From NCBI GenBank assembly GCA_041552055.1, contig JBFELO010000016.1, positions 1 to 52,278 of the forward strand: a DNA stretch of 52,278 nt, read 5' to 3'. A program made the position numbers and the translations under genes. This stretch comes from JBFELO01 sp041552055 (lineage in GTDB: Bacteria > Acidobacteriota > Thermoanaerobaculia > Thermoanaerobaculales > Sulfomarinibacteraceae). Of this stretch, positions 23,933 to 34,447 are shown piece by piece (the first letter of the stretch is position 1; each line of letters begins with the position of its first letter). The notes beneath the pieces are model-generated. The model saw nothing but the letters and a program-made list of their open reading frames with translations, made no database searches and was not told where the DNA came from.

Positions 23933-25462
23933 ATGGCAGGCGAAGCCACCCGGAAGGTCGCCTTTGACAACGACCGCTACCTCGCCGAACAGACCGACGC
24001 GATCCTCGAGCGCATCTCTCAGGTGGGAGGCAAGCTGTACCTGGAGTTCGGCGGCAAGCTCCTGTACGACTACCACGCGTCGCGCGTGCTGCCGGGGTTC
24101 CAGCCCAACGTCAAGATGCGCCTGCTGCAACAGCTCCGAAGCAAGGCGGAGATCATCCTGTGCATCTTCGCGGGCGACATCGACCGGCGCAAGGTGCGGG
24201 GCGACTTCGGCATCACCTACGACGCCGACACATTCAAGCTGATCGACGACCTGCGCGAGCATGGGCTCGAGGTTCGTGCCGTCGTCATCACCAGGTTCAA
24301 CGGGGAACCGGCCGCCGAGGCCTTTCTCAACAAGCTGAGGCGGCGCGGTGTCCGGGTCTACACCCACCGGTCGATTCCGGGCTACCCGACCGACGTCAAG
24401 AGCATCGTGAGCGAAGCCGGATACGGCAGCAATCCGTACGTGGAGACCGACGCGCCGCTGGTGGTCGTCAACGCGCCGGGGCCCAACAGCGGCAAGATGG
24501 GCACCTGTCTGTCGCAGGTCTACCACGAGCACCGCCGTGGAATGCGCGCCGGCTATGCCAAGTTCGAGACGTTTCCGATCTGGAACCTGCCGCTGCGCCA
24601 CCCGGTGAACGCGGCGTACGAAGCCGCGACCGCCGAACTGCGCGACGTCAACATGATCGACCCGTTCCACCTCGAGTCGCGCGGAGAGCAGGCCGTCAAC
24701 TACAACCGTGACATCGAGGCGTTTCCGCTGCTCAAGCGGATCCTGGAGACGATTACGGGGGAATCGATGTACCTCTCCCCCACCGAGATGGGCGTCAACC
24801 GCGCCGGATTCGCGATCGTCGACGACGACACGGCACGGCAAGCCGGCAAGCACGAGATCGTTCGTCGCTTCTTCCGTTACGCCTGCGACGTGGCCGTCGG
24901 GATCGAGGAGGAGAACACAGTCCGGCGAATCGAGGCCCTCATGCAGGAGTACGACATCGGGCCCGAGGACCGATGCGTTGTGCTGCCGGCGCGGGACGCG
25001 GCCGGAACGGTGGAGCGCAAGGGTGCGAAGGGCCACCGGGGCGTGTTCAGCGGGGCGGCGGTCGAGCTCACGGACGGTCGGGTCGTGACCGGCCACAACT
25101 CGCCGCTGATGCACGCCGCGTCTGCACTGGTGCTCAATGCCATCAAGGAGCTCGCCGGAATCCCGAGACACCTGGACCTGATCAGCCCCACGGTCGTGTC
25201 TTCGATCGGCACGCTGCGCAAGGACGTCCTCGAACTCGGTTCGATCAGCATGAACCTCGAGGAGACGCTGATCGCCCTGAGCGTCAGCGCGACCACGAAC
25301 CCGACCGCGCTGCACGCGATGCAGCAGCTGCCTCGGCTGAGAGGTTGTGAACTCCACCTGACCCACCTGCCCACGCCGGGAGACGAGCGCGGTTTGCGGC
25401 GGCTCGGGGTCAACCTGACCTGCGATCCCAATTTCGCCAGCAGCAAGCTGTTCGCTTCGTGA
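23933..25462 (+). CDS. DUF1846 family protein
   Basis: A 509-residue cytoplasmic protein matching the length and motifs of the DUF1846 family: FDNDRYLAEQTDAILERI, LYLEFGGKLLYDYHASRVLPG (the G/F-rich hallmark), NAPGPNSGKMGTCLSQVYH (a nucleotide- or phosphate-binding-like loop), LPLRHPVNAAYEAATAEL, YLSPTEMGVN and ITGESM. Structures are known for the family but no firm activity. The ATG at 23933 follows GTGGAGGTG. It is separated from the haem-binding gene by 159 bp and ends opposite the aldehyde dehydrogenase gene, with the hexamer repeat element between them. Confidence 0.85.
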   Translation: MAGEATRKVAFDNDRYLAEQTDAILERISQVGGKLYLEFGGKLLYDYHASRVLPGFQPNVKMRLLQQLRSKAEIILCIFAGDIDRRKVRGDFGITYDADTFKLIDDLREHGLEVRAVVITRFNGEPAAEAFLNKLRRRGVRVYTHRSIPGYPTDVKSIVSEAGYGSNPYVETDAPLVVVNAPGPNSGKMGTCLSQVYHEHRRGMRAGYAKFETFPIWNLPLRHPVNAAYEAATAELRDVNMIDPFHLESRGEQAVNYNRDIEAFPLLKRILETITGESMYLSPTEMGVNRAGFAIVDDDTARQAGKHEIVRRFFRYACDVAVGIEEENTVRRIEALMQEYDIGPEDRCVVLPARDAAGTVERKGAKGHRGVFSGAAVELTDGRVVTGHNSPLMHAASALVLNAIKELAGIPRHLDLISPTVVSSIGTLRKDVLELGSISMNLEETLIALSVSATTNPTALHAMQQLPRLRGCELHLTHLPTPGDERGLRRLGVNLTCDPNFASSKLFAS

Positions 25463-25563
25463 GCCGAAACCAGCCGGGGCATACCCCGAGTGCGTCGCAC
25501 ACCGCACGCGCCAGCACCAAGAGGTACCCTGCACTTGTCACCAGTCTCCTGCTACGGACGCTA

Positions 25564-25771
25564 ACCGCCGCTCGGATCAGAACGGGATTGTCGATACCGA
25601 TACCGAAAACCGATTCCGACACGCACCATCGGTATCGCTATCGGGATCGCTATCGGGATCGAATCACCGCCGCTTAGATCGGACGGGGATGGTCGATACC
25701 GATACCGAAAACCGATTCCGATACCGACCACATTCGTCGGTATCGCTATCGGTATCGCCATCGGGATCGAA
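25564..25771. repeat. 102-bp tandem duplication of a GATACC / GGTATC hexamer palindrome
   Basis: Unit 1 (25564-25665) and unit 2 (25666-about 25771) both start ACCGCCGCT. Both carry a left arm of degenerate GATACC hexamers (TCGATACCGATACCGAAAAC, then CGATTCCGA) and a right arm of degenerate GGTATC hexamers, so each unit folds into a long imperfect hairpin. The element lies between two convergent gene ends (25462 and 25819), where a bidirectional terminator would be placed, but no U-tract is present. The rest of the 25463-25818 gap shows nothing else. Confidence 0.85.
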
Positions 25772-25818
25772 CGATTCTTCTGATCCAGCGGAGACTTCTC
25801 CCCTCGGGGTGCTCCAGG

Positions 25819-27273
25819 CTACGCCTTCAGCTCCTTTTTGAGGGTTCGCTGCAGGGCCTTGCCGTAGGGAGGCTGGAGGCCCATCAACTTCCAGAGGTTG
25901 AGTTTCGGGGACGTGAACACCGCCCGCGGGTGGCTGAACGCGCGGAAGCCGTCGATCCCCCGGTACACGCCCATGCCGCTGGCGCCGATCCCGCCGAACG
26001 GCAGGGTCTCGATCAGGGCATGAATGAGGACATCGTTGACGGTGACTCCGCCCGACGTGGTGCGCGACAGTACTCGCGACCGCTCCTCGGCGTCGACACC
26101 GAAGTAGTAGAGGCACAAAGGCCTCGGTCGGTCGTTGACATAGGAGATGACCTCGTCGATCGAGCGATAGCCCTTGATGGGCAGCACCGGGCCGAAGATC
26201 TCCTCCTGCATCAGCTGCAGGTCGTCGCCGGGCTCGATCACGACAGTCGGCACTAGCTTCTGCAGGGGATCGTCTGTCAGATCCTCCCCTGCCGGGTTGA
26301 CCTCCCGCACCTCGGCGCCGCTCTGGCGCGCCTCGGCCACCGCCGCCCTGAGACGCGCATAGTGGTTCTCGTTGATGACCGAGGTGTACTCGGGGTTGTC
26401 CTTGAGCGACGGGTACATCGACCTGATGTGATCCTCGAGCGCGGTGACGAACTCTTCGACCTTCTCGGAGGGCACGAAGACGTAGTCTGGAGCGATGCAG
26501 ATTTGGCCCGCGTTCAGCAGCTTGCCCAGCGTCACTCTCAGCGCCGCATGCCCGATATCGGCCGATCGCCCCACCACCACCGGCGACTTGCCGCCCAGCT
26601 CCAGGGTCACCGGCACCAGGTTGTCGGCCGCGGCCCGCATCACGAGGCGCCCGATCGCGGTGCCGCCGGTGAACAGCAGGTGATCGAGCGGCAGAGCGCT
26701 GAAGGCCTGCCCGACCTCCGATCCTCCTGTGCACACCGCGACCTCGGTCTCGTCAAAGGTCCGGCCGATCAACTCGGCCAACAGCTCGGCGGTCGCCGGC
26801 GTGTTTTCCGACGGCTTGATCATGGCCCGGTTGCCGGCTGCGAGCGCTCCGGACAGGGGGAGGAACGCCAAAAAGACCGGGAAGTTCCACGGGCTGATGA
26901 TGCCCATCACCCCCTTCGGCACGTACTCGATTCGGGCCCTGCAGCCGAGCGGGCCGAACGGGAAGTCGAGCTTCCGTCTCTCCGGCTTCATCCACTGACG
27001 GATCCGCTTGCGTGCGTACTTCAAGGGGCCGATGCACGCCGCGACCTCGGTGAACCGCGACATGTCGCGCGGCCGGCAGCCGTAGTCGGCAGACAGGGCG
27101 TCGGCGATCCTCCCCTCGTTGTTCGACAGCAGGTGGATCGCGCGGTCGATTCGATCGATCCTTGTGGCGGCCGTGACCGGCAGCTCCGCCAGAAACGCCT
27201 TCCGCTGTCGGTCCAGCAGTGCCGCCATCGATTCGGATGTCCAGACGGTGGAGAAAGTGGTGTGTTCGGCCAT
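25819..27273 (-). CDS. Aldehyde dehydrogenase (coniferyl-aldehyde-dehydrogenase-like)
   Basis: A 484-residue NAD(P)-dependent aldehyde dehydrogenase of the short class that lacks the usual N-terminal extension. Catalytic residues are all visible: PWN with Asn130, LELGGKSP with Glu225, and GQICIAPDY with nucleophile Cys259; FTGGTAIG (201-208) is the cofactor turn. The ending KLNLWKLMGLQPPYGK is typical of coniferyl/fatty-aldehyde members. It oxidises an aldehyde to a carboxylate; the substrate is not determined. It is probably membrane-associated through its C-terminal helix. The start is ATG 27273, and it is divergent from the alpha/beta hydrolase at 27620. Confidence 0.9.
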   Translation of the reverse strand: MAEHTTFSTVWTSESMAALLDRQRKAFLAELPVTAATRIDRIDRAIHLLSNNEGRIADALSADYGCRPRDMSRFTEVAACIGPLKYARKRIRQWMKPERRKLDFPFGPLGCRARIEYVPKGVMGIISPWNFPVFLAFLPLSGALAAGNRAMIKPSENTPATAELLAELIGRTFDETEVAVCTGGSEVGQAFSALPLDHLLFTGGTAIGRLVMRAAADNLVPVTLELGGKSPVVVGRSADIGHAALRVTLGKLLNAGQICIAPDYVFVPSEKVEEFVTALEDHIRSMYPSLKDNPEYTSVINENHYARLRAAVAEARQSGAEVREVNPAGEDLTDDPLQKLVPTVVIEPGDDLQLMQEEIFGPVLPIKGYRSIDEVISYVNDRPRPLCLYYFGVDAEERSRVLSRTTSGGVTVNDVLIHALIETLPFGGIGASGMGVYRGIDGFRAFSHPRAVFTSPKLNLWKLMGLQPPYGKALQRTLKKELKA

Positions 27274-27619
27274 GACGCTGCCTCCTTCCGGGAACGCGCG
27301 GCAGCCAACCTGCGGACAACCTCGCGACCGTGGGAAACCCGCGGCGTCGGACGCCGCGATCGAGGTTCTCGGTCCGCGAGTTGGGTTCTGTTGTTGCCAG
27401 GATACAACAGGGAGGAGCGACCGTCGACGGTGCAGGAGTGCCTTGTTTCACATGCCGACCTCACGGACGACGCGACTGCGCAGCGAATCAAAGGCGCAGG
27501 GTGATATTCCGGAAGATCCCTTCGATCTCGTTTTCGTACCTCATGTTGGTGCGTCTCAACTCGACGTCTCCGGCATCCGACCTGTGCGGGCCGTTCCACG
27601 ACGAAAAAGGGGGATCGTG

Positions 27620-29968
27620 ATGGTCAGCTCCGCCGCGCACACCGCCGCCCGACTGGGCATGATCATGATGTTCTCTCTCACCCCACTCGCGCTGGTGCCC
27701 CAGCGGGCCACGGCTGAAGTCGTTCGCGTCACGATCTCCAGCCGCGAGGTCTCGAGCGACGAGCAGGAGCACAGCCGCTCAGGACCGTACGAGGTGATCA
27801 AGGGAGTCATCCACCTCGAGGTGGATCCCGAGGCCGAGGCGAACCAACTGATCGCGGACCTCGAGCTCGCGCCGCGCAACGAGCGCGGCACAGTCGAGTT
27901 TTCCGCCGAATTCGAGCTTCACAAGCCGGTGGACGCGAACCGTGGCAACCACCGTCTCATGTACTTCGTGAACAACCGGGGCAACAAGCACGGTGCCGGC
28001 TGGTTCAGCTATCAGGCTGGCATGAACTGGCTGTACCGGCATGGGTGGTCCTACCTGTGGTGCGGATGGAACGCGGACGTCGTCGAGAGCGACCGGAAGC
28101 TGAACATCCATGTCCCCATCGCGACCCGCGGCGGCGAACCCTTGACCGACGAGGTGTACACCGAGATCGTGTCGTGGGCCGACGACCCGGTCCCCAGCAT
28201 GCCACTCGTGTGGGGTGGATCGGTGCCACCGACGCCGGTGACGCTGGACAACTCGACCGCGACCCTGACGGTGCGGCGGTACCGCTGGGAGGATCCGGTC
28301 GAGGTGCCGCGCGAGCAGTGGTCGTTTGCTCGGAAGGAAGACGGCGAGCTCGTTCCCGATGCGGGCTTCCTCGCCGTCGAGGGCGGCATCAAGCCGGGCT
28401 GGCTGTACGACCTGGTGTACGTCGCCAGGGACCCGAAGATCACCGGCCTCGGCCTCGCGGCGATCCGCGACGTGGTGTCGTTCTTCAGGTACGAGATGGC
28501 AGACGACGCGGGCGCTGCCAACCCGCTCGCCGGTGTCGTCGACTTCGTGTACGCCTGGGGCCACTCTCAGTCCGGCCGGCTGCTGTCCCACTTCGTGTAT
28601 CAGGGCTTCAACGGCGACGAGAGCGGCAGACAGGTGTTCGACGGCGTGTTCGCCAACTGCCCCGGCGCCGGTAAGGGGCTGTTCAACTCGCGCTTCGCCC
28701 AGACCACCAGACACGGCAGCCACCTCGAGGACAATCTGTTTCCGATCGACGTCTTCCCGTTCACCACCGTCGAGCAGGTCGATCCGGTCACCGGGGAGCG
28801 CGGCGATGCCCTGGCACGGGCGCACGCCACGGGTGTCGTGCCCAAGATGATCTACCTGAACAGCGCCACCGACTACTGGACCCGGGGTGCGTCGCTGCTC
28901 CACACCGACGTCGAGGGCACCACGGATGCCGCCATCGACCCGAACGTGCGCATCTACCTGGCGGCCGGAAAGGCCCACGTGGACGCACGCATGGGCGTCA
29001 TCGGGCGTGCGCTGCTGACCGCGCTGGATCAGTGGGTCAGCCGCGGCGTCCCGCCACCGGACTCCCGTGTCCCGAGAATCTCGGACCGGACCCTCGTCTC
29101 CCTCGAACGCTTTCGCGCCGCCTTTCCGGCAATCCCAGGCGTCGCGCTGCCCGACTCGTTTTACCGACCGCTCAGGCTCGATCTCGGCCCGCGCTGGCAG
29201 AGCGAGGGGATCGCGGACAACGTGCCCCCCGCCGTCGGCAAACCCTTCGCTGCGCTGGTGCCCCAGGTGGACGCGGACGGCAACGACATCGCCGGAATTC
29301 GTCTGCCGGAGATCGCCGTGCCGGTGGTCACCTCCACCGGCTGGCGGCTGCGGTCGCCGTCGTACTCCAACACGTTGGGACGGAACACAGGGAGGGTGTG
29401 GCCTTTCCCCTTGACGGCCGAGGAGCGTGAGCACACCGACGACCCGCGGCCCTCGATCGTCGAGAGATACCCGTCGCGAGCGCTCTACCTGGCGCGCGTG
29501 GCGGACCACCTGGTCGAGCTGCGGCGCGCGCGGTTCCTGCTCGACGAGGACGTCGCCATCCTGCTCGACCAGGCGGCGCGACAGGCATCGCTCCTCCACG
29601 ACCTTCGTTCGCCGGCAGACGTGGCGCTCGAGGCCGGTGCCGAGGCCGCGGTGGACTACTTGCGCCGTCTGCACGAGGCGGACGCGACGAGCTTTGCCGA
29701 TCTCCCGGCAGGAGGGGACCTCGGCGGCAGTGTCAACCGCACCGGATACCAGCTGATGGGGGTCGACGAGCTCGCGACCGCGTGCGAGCTCTTCCGCCTC
29801 AACACCGTCATGTACCCCGACAGCTGGAACGCATGGGACAGCCTGGCCGAGTGCCGGTATCGAGCGCACGATCTCCCCCGAGCCGCCGAGTGCTACACGA
29901 AGTCCCTCGAGCTCAACCCCGACAACAGCAACGCCGCCGCCATGCTCGAACGCCTGCGGCGAGAGTGA
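27620..29968 (+). CDS. Secreted alpha/beta hydrolase-domain protein with TPR tail
   Basis: A 782-residue protein of the large alpha/beta-hydrolase domain family (Abhydrolase_10-like). The signal peptide is residues 1-33 (SLTPLALVPQRATAE). The main domain has GNHRLMYFVNNRGNKHG, GWNADV, YRWEDPVEVPREQWSFAR, AWGHSQSGRLL with putative nucleophile Ser316 in GHSQSG, NCPGAGKG, PKMIYLNSATDYWTRGASLLH and a late YLAAGKAH histidine. The last 65 residues are a TPR module, TGYQLMG to SLELNPDNSNAAAMLERLRRE, resembling that of the MBL protein at 14385-15629. Probably a periplasmic esterase or amidase of unknown substrate. The ATG at 27620 follows AAGGGGG. Confidence 0.82.
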   Translation: MVSSAAHTAARLGMIMMFSLTPLALVPQRATAEVVRVTISSREVSSDEQEHSRSGPYEVIKGVIHLEVDPEAEANQLIADLELAPRNERGTVEFSAEFELHKPVDANRGNHRLMYFVNNRGNKHGAGWFSYQAGMNWLYRHGWSYLWCGWNADVVESDRKLNIHVPIATRGGEPLTDEVYTEIVSWADDPVPSMPLVWGGSVPPTPVTLDNSTATLTVRRYRWEDPVEVPREQWSFARKEDGELVPDAGFLAVEGGIKPGWLYDLVYVARDPKITGLGLAAIRDVVSFFRYEMADDAGAANPLAGVVDFVYAWGHSQSGRLLSHFVYQGFNGDESGRQVFDGVFANCPGAGKGLFNSRFAQTTRHGSHLEDNLFPIDVFPFTTVEQVDPVTGERGDALARAHATGVVPKMIYLNSATDYWTRGASLLHTDVEGTTDAAIDPNVRIYLAAGKAHVDARMGVIGRALLTALDQWVSRGVPPPDSRVPRISDRTLVSLERFRAAFPAIPGVALPDSFYRPLRLDLGPRWQSEGIADNVPPAVGKPFAALVPQVDADGNDIAGIRLPEIAVPVVTSTGWRLRSPSYSNTLGRNTGRVWPFPLTAEEREHTDDPRPSIVERYPSRALYLARVADHLVELRRARFLLDEDVAILLDQAARQASLLHDLRSPADVALEAGAEAAVDYLRRLHEADATSFADLPAGGDLGGSVNRTGYQLMGVDELATACELFRLNTVMYPDSWNAWDSLAECRYRAHDLPRAAECYTKSLELNPDNSNAAAMLERLRRE

Positions 29969-30116
29969 CGCCGCCTGATTTCCGATCCCGATCACGGCAT
30001 CCACTGCCTCGCCGCGATGATTATCTGTGACCCCAGTTCATGAGCCGAAACGGCAGGACTCACGGTACGACACGTCGAGCGGGGGAGCTCCAGCGACGGC
30101 GGACGCGGCGTGGCCT

Positions 30117-33100
30117 TCAGTAAACAGGACGTTGTTCGTGGTCGTAACAGAGCACGTCGACATCGTCACGGGCCTCGAGAGGGTCGAGCACCGGCAGGAC
30201 TGCGCCGGACGACGTGTCGGCGAACACGCCCCACTTGATCTTCAGACCGTCCGCGTCGAGCAGATAGGCGGTCCTGTGATAGACGGGCGCGCCGTGCCCT
30301 AGGTCGCGCCACTTGATGAGCATGCTGTCGGACGTCAGCTCGAGCAGCTCGCCCGCGGGGTAGTCCGTGCTGATGACGCTGTGGTCCCGCATCTCCCAGG
30401 CATAGGCGGGCTCGCCCCGGGCGCGCAGGAGCAACACCAGGGCATCGGGATCGGAAGGATCGTACAGCGAAGGATCCCAGGCCGCGACATCCTTGGCGAT
30501 GGGAGCGTACGAGAAGATCTCGTTCGACGTCGTGCCGGGCTCCTCCCGCTCGTACCAGCCACCGAGGAAGCTGTAGAGCTGACTGACGTCGAGCGGTCGG
30601 TTCACGGCGGTGTTGCAGGCGCGGCCTTCGCCGCCCCATCGCCACCGGGGCCAGGCGTGCCCGAGGGCGTATCTCTGCGAGGCCGGATCGAGCATGTCGG
30701 TGTCGAGCACCGTCTGGATCTCGGCCCCCCGGCTCTGCGTGAGCAGCTTGTAGACGCAGATGTCCAGCCACTGCCAGTCGACCACGGCCTCCACCACGTG
30801 CTCCATCTGGGCCCAGGGATAGCCCGGGGAGCTGCCGCCGACGACGTAATAGGCGGGTTACCCCGGGACCTCGTCGGCGATCATCTGCGGAGAGCACAGC
30901 GGCTCGCCGGCCGTGACCGCGATCGAGGGCAGCCCGTCCAGCAGATCCGTGCCGTCGGCGAGGCCGCACGTCCCCCACGCATTCGGATTACAGCCGGTCG
31001 CCGTTTCGACTCGCGGTGCGAACGCGGGGTCGAACGAGCCCACGTGGTCCAGATCGTAGAACACGCCGTTGGCGTAGTTGATCGTGACGCGCCACTGCGG
31101 AACCTCGTCGAAGTACACACCCGTGGGTCCGTTGACGAACAGCACGGTCTCCGCGGCTCCGTCGCTCCGTGACAGGTAGACCGGGTTCCGGTCGCGCACG
31201 CCGGAACCGTCAAGCCCACCCCAGTACGCGCACGCCTCGTCGGCCTCGCAGGCGCCGTCGTCGTCACCTACCCCATCCCCTGCGAGCTCGTCCATTTCCG
31301 AGTCGTCGGCTGGAAGGAAGCCGACGCCGTCGGTCTTGTGGTCGCCGTACGCGTGTCCCGTGTGGGGCAGAAGTGGGCCGCGAAGACGCCGGGGGCGACG
31401 TGGATCGGATCACCGTTCGTCGGGCTGTCGAGCCGGCCGTCCGATCCGAGGCTGTAGCTCCACGGCAGGTCGAGCGCGTGCTGTCGGTCGCCGCCGATGA
31501 TCCACTGCCCGGAGCTCTCCTCGAATACCCGCAGGTCGTTGCGCACCAGGTTGTAGAGCGGGTCCTGCGTGGAGTCGACACAGGTCTCGATCGGGCCGCC
31601 GCCGCTTGGCGTCCCGGATCTCGAGACGTCGAAAATGACACCCTTCGACACCTCGAAATTACCGAACGCATCGGGCTCGTCCACGGCCGACACGAGCCGG
31701 ACGCGGGTCACGTCGGCCTCGATGCCGGTGTAGGCGGCAAGCTCGGCATTCCAGTCGGCGAACAGCTTCGACAGGTTCCTGCCGTTGTGGAGGTAGACGG
31801 TGGCGAATGAGGCGTGGGGAGCCGTGAACGAGGTCCCCGCCTCGAACTGGTCGGCGATCTCGCCGAGCGCGGACAGCGCCTGGGCGACGTGGTCGGTGCG
31901 GGTCCGGGTGGTCCTGGCGCCGATCAGGCTGCCGGTGACCGTGCCGCTGCACGAGGTGAACGAATAGCTGCCGGAGTACAGGTCGGCGGCGGTGTCGAAG
32001 GTCGCCGTCAGCTGTGATCCCGCCGAGCAGCCGCCGTCGGTCTCCAGGCCGATCGTCACGATGTCTCCGGCCTCGCTGAACGACGTGACACCGCCATCGC
32101 ACGCCCACAGCCCGCACCCCGCCACGCTGGCGCAGCCGCCGGCCACCAGGCCGCCGTCCTCTCTCAGCACGACCGCGACCTCCTGGGGATCGTCACCGTC
32201 GATCGCCGGGTCCACGAACAGCAGTCGGCGTTCCTCCAGGATGCCTCTCCAGCCATGGAATATCACCGGTTGGCCCGCGATGTCGCCGGATGCGCTGCCC
32301 GTGAAGACCTGGCCGCCCACCGTGCCGCTGAGCCGGATGTCACGCACGGCCTGCGGCGTCGCGAACTCGAGATCGAGCGTCATGGACCCGGCGGCGTACA
32401 CGCCCTCGACGACCGTGCGCCGCTGGGTGCCGCCCAGGACGTAGCCGATGAGGCGTCCGTCGCTCCGTTGGTGCAGCCGAAGCACGATCGGACGATTCGA
32501 GCCCGCGAAGTCGAGAGCGCCGATCCAGCTCGCGGCCACCGTCGACGGAGGCGGGCAGGTGTTCTCCCACGCGCACAGATCCCCGGACTCGAAGCCGTAG
32601 ACGACCGCCACGAGGTAGACCCTGTACCGCCCGTCCCTCGTGCTCGACCGTCTCGGTCACCGTCTCCCGATCGATCGTCTCGATCGCCTTTCCCAGGGTG
32701 CAGGCGTGCAGCAGGTCGTCCCCCTGACGCTCGGCGTGGCCTGGAATCTCCGAGTTCGTCAGGTAGTCGCCGGCGACGATCGGTCCGTTGGCGTCGGTGG
32801 CCCAGACGCGGCCTTCGCCCAAGGCGTTGACCGTGCCGAAGCGCTCGCCCGCCTTCGCTCGGTGCCAGTGGTCGTCGCCGAGCGTCGCCTCGGCCACGAA
32901 CACGCCGAACACCGCCGGATCCCGCGATCGCCGGGCCAGCGTCACCGTCGGCATGGTCGACGACAGTTTGACGGTCTGGTCGGGCGAGACCCGCACCTGC
33001 GCCTGCCCGGTCACCGCCATCACCATCCCAGGCTCGAGCCCCCGCGGCAGATCCGCCGCCAGCTTGACCTCGTGGCCGCCGGTGAAGGGGCCGTAGTTGG

Positions 33101-34440
33101 TGCCGGCGCCGGCGGCGTAGACGTCGAACCCGGCGCTCGAGTCGGTCGCGCCGCGCACTCCGTAGTTGGTGCCGGTCGTGGCCCTCACCCAGCAGAGGAC
33201 ACCCACGCCCGAGACCGACTGGCTCTGGCGCCAGACGCCGAAGTTGGCACCGGACTCCGAGGTGGCTTCACCAAAAACCCCAATGCCGGTGGTCGACAGG
33301 CGCTCACCGTAGAGTCCGTATGTGGTGCCGGTGTCCGACGTAGCCCTGGCCCACATCCCTTTGCCAGACGTGGAGATACTCTGTCCAATAACGCCGGTCG
33401 TGTCCCCGGTCGGGGCTGATACGTAGCCGACGACCCCCCGACCATCCGCCGACGCACTCTGACCCCGGACACCTTGGGCGTCGCCGGTCGTGGCGGTTGC
33501 CGAGCCCCGCACTCCCCGGCCGTTGACCGACGGTGTCTCGCCTTTGACACCCCTCACAAATCCTGTCGCGGAGTCGGCCACACCGAGAACGCCGGTTCCT
33601 GAGCTGGAGAGGCTCGTGCCCTCGACGCCAACAGAATCACCCGTCGAGTGAGAGACTCTGCCCTCTACGCCGCGACCTGCCGTTTTGGGGGAGATGCCTC
33701 GTATAGCAACGTCCGTGCCGGACGTGCTGGAAAGCTGTTGTGCCAAGAGTCCCACCGAATCCGACCCCTGCCAGTTTGCCCCATAATGGTTGTGGAACAA
33801 CGGGGCGAAACTGGCCGAGTCACTGCCGTCGAGGGTGTCGGCGTCGAGGCCGCTGCCGGATCCTTCGAGAACGTTGCAGGTGGTCCCGACAAGCTCCAGC
33901 TGGTTGCCTGGGCTGTAGGTCTCGTCGTCGTCCGTGCCGCAGACCCACGCCGTTCCGCTCCATTCGGCGAGCTCGCCCGAGGCACAGACCAACCCTCCGA
34001 GGGTGTCGGTGTCCTCGTCCGCGGCGCAGGCCCACACCGAGCCGTCCCACTTGGCGCCCTCGCCCTGCACGCACGACAGGGCCGCGAGGGCGTCCTGGTC
34101 GGTCGCGGTAGTCACTGCCGTCACCCCGTCGATGGTGAGCGCCATGCCGCCGCCGCCCGCGTTGCCGATGTCGAAGGTCTCCAGCCCGGACGACGAGCGG
34201 TCGATGCCGGCCTCGGTCATGAACGTGTCGGTCGCCGCGTCCGCCGTGCCGTCGAGCAGCAGGTCCGCCCCGCCGGCCTGGTTGGCGGCGGCAACCCCGA
34301 CGCCGTCCGGCGAGTGGCTGATCCCGGCCACGCCGATGGTATCGCCGGTGACGTCGCTCTGGTCGGCGCGGATCGCCGAGGCTACGGCACTCCTCGCGCA
34401 CCCGGGGAGCGGTCGAGACCGCCCCCCGAGTCCGCCCGGT
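30117..34440 (-). pseudogene. Decayed repeat-rich surface / tail-fibre-like gene
   Basis: One long minus-strand coding trace broken at several points. Segment A (about 34440-32630) has no start codon or signal peptide; it has imperfect repeats of the type TGDTTGVIGQSISTSGKGMW and a peptidase-G2/autoproteolytic-like end (GDYLTNSEIPGHA, CTLGKAIETID). At about 32628-32633 (CGCCCG) one base puts the trace out of frame; segment B resumes with RYRVYLVAVVYGFESGDLCAW. At 31364-31367 (run of four G on the plus strand) the frame changes again; segment C resumes HTGHAYGDHKTDGVGFLPAD. At 30858-30860 a TAA interrupts the frame, which then continues with PAYYVVGGSSPGYPWAQ to a final stop at 30117. Segments B and C look like a secreted domain unknown to me. 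The missing N-terminus abuts the dsrK-like stop, suggesting a rearrangement. Sequencing indels could explain the two shifts but not the TAA. Confidence 0.7.
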
Positions 34441-34447
34441 GTATCGA

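Noticed and set aside
25564..25771. CRISPR array
   Set aside because: The repeats are short degenerate hexamers with no unique spacers of constant length.
30858..30860. TAA in the surface-gene trace as natural gene boundary
   Set aside because: The same frame continues with coherent, protein-like sequence and no ribosome-binding site or start before 30806, so a premature stop is more likely.
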